Shown: one piece after another, positions 59,285 to 64,000 of the stretch | How the letters are laid out: every line of letters begins with the position of its first letter | How positions within the stretch are numbered: position 1 is the stretch's first letter | Assembly (NCBI GenBank): GCA_963691705.1 | Contig: OY829546.1 | Coordinates: 10,001-74,000 of the forward strand | Source: Viola odorata | Lineage: Eukaryota; Streptophyta; Magnoliopsida; Malpighiales; Violaceae | DNA: 64,000 nucleotides | Direction of reading: 5' to 3' | The notes under the pieces: generated by a model | Told to the model about the DNA's origin: nothing | The model's input: the letters and a program-made list of their open reading frames with translations, nothing else | Databases searched by the model: none | Made by a program: the position numbers and the translations under genes

Positions 59285-60184
59285 TTTTAATTTTTAGAGT
59301 TTGAAGTATATGAACGATTTTGTAATATGTTTTGGATTATATGTACAGTTTGATGTTTTCGATTGTATATGTTGTTGGAATATATTTTTGATTTTGGATA
59401 TGAGTTTGGATTTATGTTTTGGATTTTGGATATCATTTTTGGTATATGTTTTGGTCATGTCTTCCGATGATGGAGATGCAGTGGTTTGAGGAAAATGAAA
59501 TGTTTGAGTACTGTATGATCCAAAGGATATGCAGAGAAGGAAAAGAAAGAGGGTCATGTATTTCGATGAGCAATATTTTCTTTTGGCTTTTTTTGCAACA
59601 AGTTTTAAGCGTACATCTGCAAAATGTGTCAATATGCTTGTTTATATGCATTGGCAAGAAAGGATTTTGCAGAGCAACCCCCGGGAGTAAACTTTCCCGT
59701 ACAAGCATATGCCTGCAGAATGCCTGTAAATCACCATTTGCACCAAAACTTACAACCTCTAAATGCATTTTCACCCAAAATAACAACATTTGCACCAATA
59801 AATTACCCCTCTGACAGTCATAACTACAAAGTGATAACTACAACATTTGCACCAATAAATTGCATGAAACACCACTTTAACGGTCATAAATAAACCAAAA
59901 ATATGAAACCCTAATTTTAAAACAGTCATAACTACAGCCATCATGTGTGTGTTCATATTCAGATCAATCAAGGAATCCATTTCCTTGTTGGAATGTGGTT
60001 CTTTGACAGTGGATCAGGTCTAGGTCTTGGCGAAGGCCTTGTTCGAATATGGTTCTTTGACAGTGGATCAGGCCTAGGTCTTGGTGAAGGCCTTGTTGGG
60101 ATGTCAGTTGAAGTGTTTGGCCTGGGAGGGAGGAAGCTGCTAGTTGGTCTCCATACTTTTTTCTTCTTGTTTGTTGTCTGAGCA

Positions 60185-60706
60185 TCATTTCTTGAAGGAG
60201 GTACTGCTGAGGGAATGTCCAGTGGAGTCCTTGATATCATTAGCCGTATCATCACCACCAACTGCAGTACTGATATCATCACCATCTTCATCACTACTGC
60301 TGTCTACATTGTATACAAGTGTAGGCTTAATATGGACTCCATGTTCCACATAAACCTCCAATATCTCCTCACCATTACTTATCATCTCAGCAATTATCCG
60401 CTTAACATGTTTTCCTTTCCTCGTACTCATTATGCCTTCCTTCATCGGTGTCCATGGGTATTTGACATCATAATGAAGAGCATTATGGTATCCTTTTTTC
60501 TACACTCTCTCATGAATTAAATCCACAGTCAACTTATCAGCCTCAATCTCGAAACTTTCTTCTTCAAAATCTACATACTGCATGTTTGGAACAAAGATCC
60601 ATGTCCCTCCCATGAAAATCTTGACAGCAATTAGCATCCTGTCACTCCATTTGTTCTCCAATATTAATAAATAACAAACTCTAAAATATCCGATAAATGA
60701 AAGCAA
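60185..60706 (-). pseudogene. MuDR-like transposase N-terminal remnant
   Basis: Minus-strand pieces in two frames. 60706-60500 reads VKIFMGGTWIFVPNMQYVDF with acidic continuation, and 60445-60185 reads IAEMISNGEEILEVYVEHGV, then VDSSSDEDGDD. This combination (a glycine-tipped beta strand with YV, then a VYVEHGV segment and an acidic linker) is the PB1-like N-terminal region of many plant MuDR proteins. The frame change between them, and the absence of the MULE catalytic and SWIM domains, show it is a remnant. Confidence 0.55.
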
Positions 60707-61425
60707 TAAATTAAAACAATATCAAATAGACACCAACTCCAGCACATGGTCCCATCTTCCATAAAGACTCACGACCCAGAAAATATATTAAAAATCATTG
60801 GTCCCATGTTCAGCATGCATTCTATAATCCAAAATCGAATAAAGTAAATGACAACTTTTCACATCGAGGCGGGAATGAGAGAATAGACTACTCACTTACC
60901 TTGTCTCTGCGAGGGAGACAACAAAGGCATGTGCTCCTTTTCTTTCCTTACTGTGGTCCTTTTTTTCCTTTGTTGCCTCGCAATGTCAGTAATGGAAAGA
61001 AGATGGAGTAAACGAGTTTCTCCTGCTTTCCTTCACTGTCGTTACTTCACTTTTCCAAGAACGGACGTCTTCAATCTTCACTTTTCCTTCACTGTCCACC
61101 AATCCAGTTTTCCCCTTTTAATTTTTCACGTTTGGTTTCTTTTTAGTTTTAGGTTTTAATTAGTTTAATTAGTTTTAGGTTTTAATTAGTTTAATTAGTT
61201 TTAGGTTTTAATTATTTTAATTAGTTTAATTGTAACCGGGAAAGAAAAAATGGGAAACCGGCAGTACAAGGTCAAAAAGTGAAATCTGTTAGTTTGACTG
61301 GTACAGACCAACGGTTTGCTTCTGACCGATAGTATAGGGGAGGTCAATTTAAATTTTTGAAGGACAGGGGGTTTCTATTTTAAAAAATAATACAGGGAGT
61401 TTTTATACTATTACTCCTTAAATTA

Positions 61426-63177
61426 ATGAGAGGAGCTGCGGATCCTTATGATTGCTCGGATTGGGATTGAACAAGTCATGATTACAATTGTCATTAATTG
61501 TGAAAGAATCGCATGACCTCCCGGCCGGCCTCTTGAATTATACTCCGTGTAAACGTCCTTCTTGCTTGGTGTTTCCTGCTAATGCATATACCGATGTTGT
61601 TCTTTGTTTTATTCCTTTTTTTTCTGGCAGTTTGCATCTCCTTGTTTAAAATGCCACCCACCAACGATCGATACGGCCTATGAATCCATATATGTGTGTG
61701 TGTGACGTTATGTTTAAGGAATGGATGTTTTTGCTAGCTACTTAATTAATCTTATGACCAAAAGTAATAAATTAGCACGCCATAACTGGACATACGCATA
61801 TACTTGAGACAATTGGCGTCACCAAAAACTAACATTCCAGCTCAAGATTCATGCCATGACCCACCCCACACCACAGGTTTCGATCTGCAGTTATGAGCTG
61901 CTCAATTTTTTGAATATCCACTGCAAATATAGTATTTGCATTTGCAATTTGCAAACTAAAAATACTAATAATGATTAATGAATAAGATTGATATTTTTTT
62001 TCTAGGGGAGGCTGCCTTTCCCTAAATTTTAGTTTTTTTCTTAATTCATACTAAAAAATCTATATTATGCCCCCTAAAGTTGTTCATAGTCCCTTAAATA
62101 GTCACTAAATCAATATTTTATTTAATGGACACTAAAATTTTATAAATAATTTAAAATTAAAATTAACCTTTTAATATTAGTGAAAAATAAATCAAAACTT
62201 TTATAATTTTTTGAGATGGATCCTAACAAAATTAATCTGACTTTTCTCCCAAACAATTTTTTCTTGCTCCGGGTGTGATGGTGGGAGAGTATCCGGTTTT
62301 TATCATTACTAGTCAAACCTTAAAAACACTTACTTTAAAAATGGACCTCTTAATAGGCAGCCCATTTCTTCCATTCCTTTTAGCGGGCTGGAAAAAGACC
62401 AAACCAGATTGGATCAGCGGGTGAGCCATGAAAGTGGACACACTCGCTGGGCCTTGTGGCAGAGGCCTAAGTCCTAACACACGTGGAGGTTTCCCTTTAT
62501 TTCCCAATCACAACTTTCCTTTTTCCTGCTTTTCGGGTCTGGGTTTTAGTAAATTAGTTGGATTTGGAAGTTTGAAGATGGAACCGTGATGTACGTGAGC
62601 CTTTAGCATCCCTTAGGTTAACCAACCAATCTCCCTTGTCCCGGGCTCCGGCTACTATAAAAGATCCAAAGTGTAACTGTTTTATGAGGTGGAGCAACTT
62701 TTGTTCTTTCCTTCCAAAGAAGAAGAAATGATGGTCAATTTGCTCGAGCCCCCAACTCTGTCTCACCTCACGGGATAAAGCAAGGATCTCCTCCTGCTTT
62801 ACCATCACCTCCTCCCCCGGCACCTACAAATTAAGCGTGCTTAAAGTTAATAGTTACTAATAGTAGTCACCAATTTAAAGGAGCTTAATTATGCTTATAT
62901 CGAAAGCAATCTTAGAGTAAGCATGGTCCATATATATATAGAACAGTCAGTGGATACAGTGTGATGAGTCTCTTCTCGCCAGCTGCTAGATATTGCTTAG
63001 TACACAATCAATAATCACAGCAGCTGATTGACCAGTACAGTACATAGACTCTTGTTATACAAAACAAATTCATAAGCCCTTAATTTGCTATTTAATGGAA
63101 CAATTTGTGAGCAAACAGAGGTGTGTAGTAGACTAGTAGTAGTACTGTAGTGGGAATTAAGTTGAATTGCAATTTGC
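61426..63177. other. Intergenic DNA upstream of the DUF3537 gene
   Basis: Mostly AT-rich. A minus-strand ORF at 62823-62554 starts just after a GT...AG-like acceptor and reads VPGEEVMVKQEEILALSREV; I do not recognise it and cannot support a gene. 62930-63177 may be the promoter or 5' UTR of the next gene. Confidence 0.4.
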
Positions 63178-64000
63178 ATGCACCACCAGAATAACTGCTG
63201 CTCCTCCTGCAGGGGCAGTACTAGTATTACTACTAGGGCTGACTACGAGTCCCACATCCCTAGGAAGAATGATGAAAACGGTGTCCTATTGCTTCCACAT
63301 TCTCATGATGATCATAATAACACCACTTATGATTATGCAGGCGGTACATCATCACCATCAGCATCATCATCATCAAATGTGCTGCTCTTGGATGATGATG
63401 AGCATGATCAGCTGCGCAAGCTTCAGAATAAGCCTGAAATGGTGTGCACTGGATCACTCCTCTGCTATACCAAGATTCATATCCTATTCCACTTTCATAT
63501 TCCTCACCATCATTGTCCCAATGCTCTGCTCTCCTTCCGATGTTACAATCCGGCCATATAATTCTAGCAGGGATGTGGAGGACCCCAATATCTCTTTCAA
63601 CAAGCTGGTGCAGATCCCAGAGTCTGCCTTGGCTTCCATAGCTTTCCTCACCCTTGCCCGCTTCTTCAGGAGGTACAGCCTTCGCCAGCTCTTGTTCCTG
63701 GATGGGCTTCAGGAGGATTCCTTGTTTGTTAGACACGGGTACTCTCGGGAGCTTCACAAGGCTTTTCGCTGCCTTGCATCCATTCTATTCCCATGTCTTG
63801 TGGTGGAATTTGCCCACAAGATGGTATTCTTCTTCTCCACAGTCAAAATTGGCTGCTGTTTCCATAATTATAATTTCATCACTACAACTACTACTACTAC
63901 TACAGTAGCAGGAGCAGGGGCAGTTAGTTACCTCAGTACTTTTAATTCAGGAGTCATGTTTGCTTTGTTGTTGGCATCCTGGATTTACAGGACGGGTTTG
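63178..64000 (+). CDS. DUF3537 family membrane protein, 5' part, possible frameshift
   Basis: The gene runs off the window. ATG 63178 opens a low-complexity N terminus ending LLLDDDEHDQLR. The DUF3537 body is in another frame from about 63418: SFRISLKWCALDHSSAIPRF, a first membrane segment (STFIFLTIIVPMLC), FLTLARFFRRYSLRQLLFLD, GYSRELHKAFRCLASILFPC, and a further membrane segment ending ASWIYRTG at 64000. The family norm has acidic residues directly before LRSFR, so the two frames belong together and one extra A near 63415 separates them. Alternatives are a start at the downstream ATGs in the second frame (63381 onward), a pseudogene, or a sequencing error. The family is a plant multipass membrane protein of unknown function. 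Confidence 0.75.

Larger units (their letters stand above)
58495..61417. mobile_element. MULE-like element with ~200-bp terminal inverted repeats
   Basis: 2923 bp. The left arm (58495 to about 58710, GGGGCTAATAGTATAAAGAC) is the inverse of the right arm (about 61200-61417, ending GTTTTTATACTATTACTCC). TTAAATTA lies at 58487-58494 and 61418-61425, an 8-bp and possibly 9-bp duplication. The interior carries a zf-GRF fragment (+) and a MuDR-like fragment (-). No full transposase is present. Near the right end TTTTAGGTTTTAATTAGTTTAATTAG-like units repeat three to four times (about 61143-61230). Confidence 0.8.

Noticed and set aside
62554..62823. Minus-strand 89-codon ORF
   Set aside because: An acceptor-like AG precedes it, but there is no recognised domain, no second exon and no start or stop context to support a gene.
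1..64000. CRISPR array, bacterial operons, or a defence island
   Set aside because: The sequence is clearly plant nuclear DNA; the only regular short repeats are telomeric, leader microsatellite and transposon centre repeats.

Overview
The window is the left end of a nuclear plant chromosome. It opens with 11.9 kb of CCCTAAA repeat, the Arabidopsis-type plant telomere, read from the chromosome end inward. The spliced gene structures, the gene set, and the low-GC intergenic DNA full of Copia, MULE-like and fold-back elements point to an angiosperm, probably a eudicot. The species cannot be named from the sequence.

Layout. 1-11914: telomere array, in perfect 7-bp phase throughout. 11915-13293: a Copia LTR element cut off inside gag and joined directly to the telomere, with a 19-bp inverted scrap at the joint. 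13294-15300: shuffled exon remnants of RPA2 and other decayed sequence. 15585-19003 (+): intact USP-domain/coiled-coil/receptor-like cytoplasmic kinase. 20018-23305 (-): cytosolic aspartyl-tRNA synthetase. 23483-28050: a fold-back transposon and intergenic or retroelement-like DNA. 28163-33716 (+): a Raf-like (STY13-type) kinase pseudogene split by a 3.05-kb Gag/protease-only Copia element (28626-31677). 33951-35105: a solo LTR. 36328-44766 (-): DCAF1, the CUL4-DDB1 substrate receptor, 14 coding exons. 45191-49650: two palindromic elements. 50152-52560 (+): Lunapark. 53337-55017: a fold-back element and a hAT-like MITE. 55791-58330 (-): a pollen-receptor-kinase-like LRR kinase pseudogene holding a third fold-back copy. 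58495-61417: a MULE-like element with zf-GRF and MuDR-like fragments. 63178-64000 (+): the start of a DUF3537 membrane protein gene, cut by the window edge.

The intact genes are housekeeping or regulatory: translation (AspRS), ubiquitination (DCAF1), ER network shaping (Lunapark) and cytoplasmic signalling (USP kinase). They do not form one pathway. From memory, the set RPA2, USP-kinase, STY13-like kinase, AspRS, DCAF1, Lunapark and PRK-like kinase resembles the duplicated Arabidopsis blocks near At2g243-244 and At4g310-312. If so, an interior ancestral gene block now sits at a chromosome tip. Together with the abrupt telomere/retrotransposon joint, this suggests a terminal truncation healed by a new telomere. 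The most interesting reading is functional: the truncated element's only LTR points at the telomere, so a transcript from it would run through gag into UUUAGGG repeats, a possible retrotransposon-driven TERRA. Coordinates of spliced genes were derived by hand from reading frame and GT/GC-AG borders; the five main exon sets sum to whole codons.
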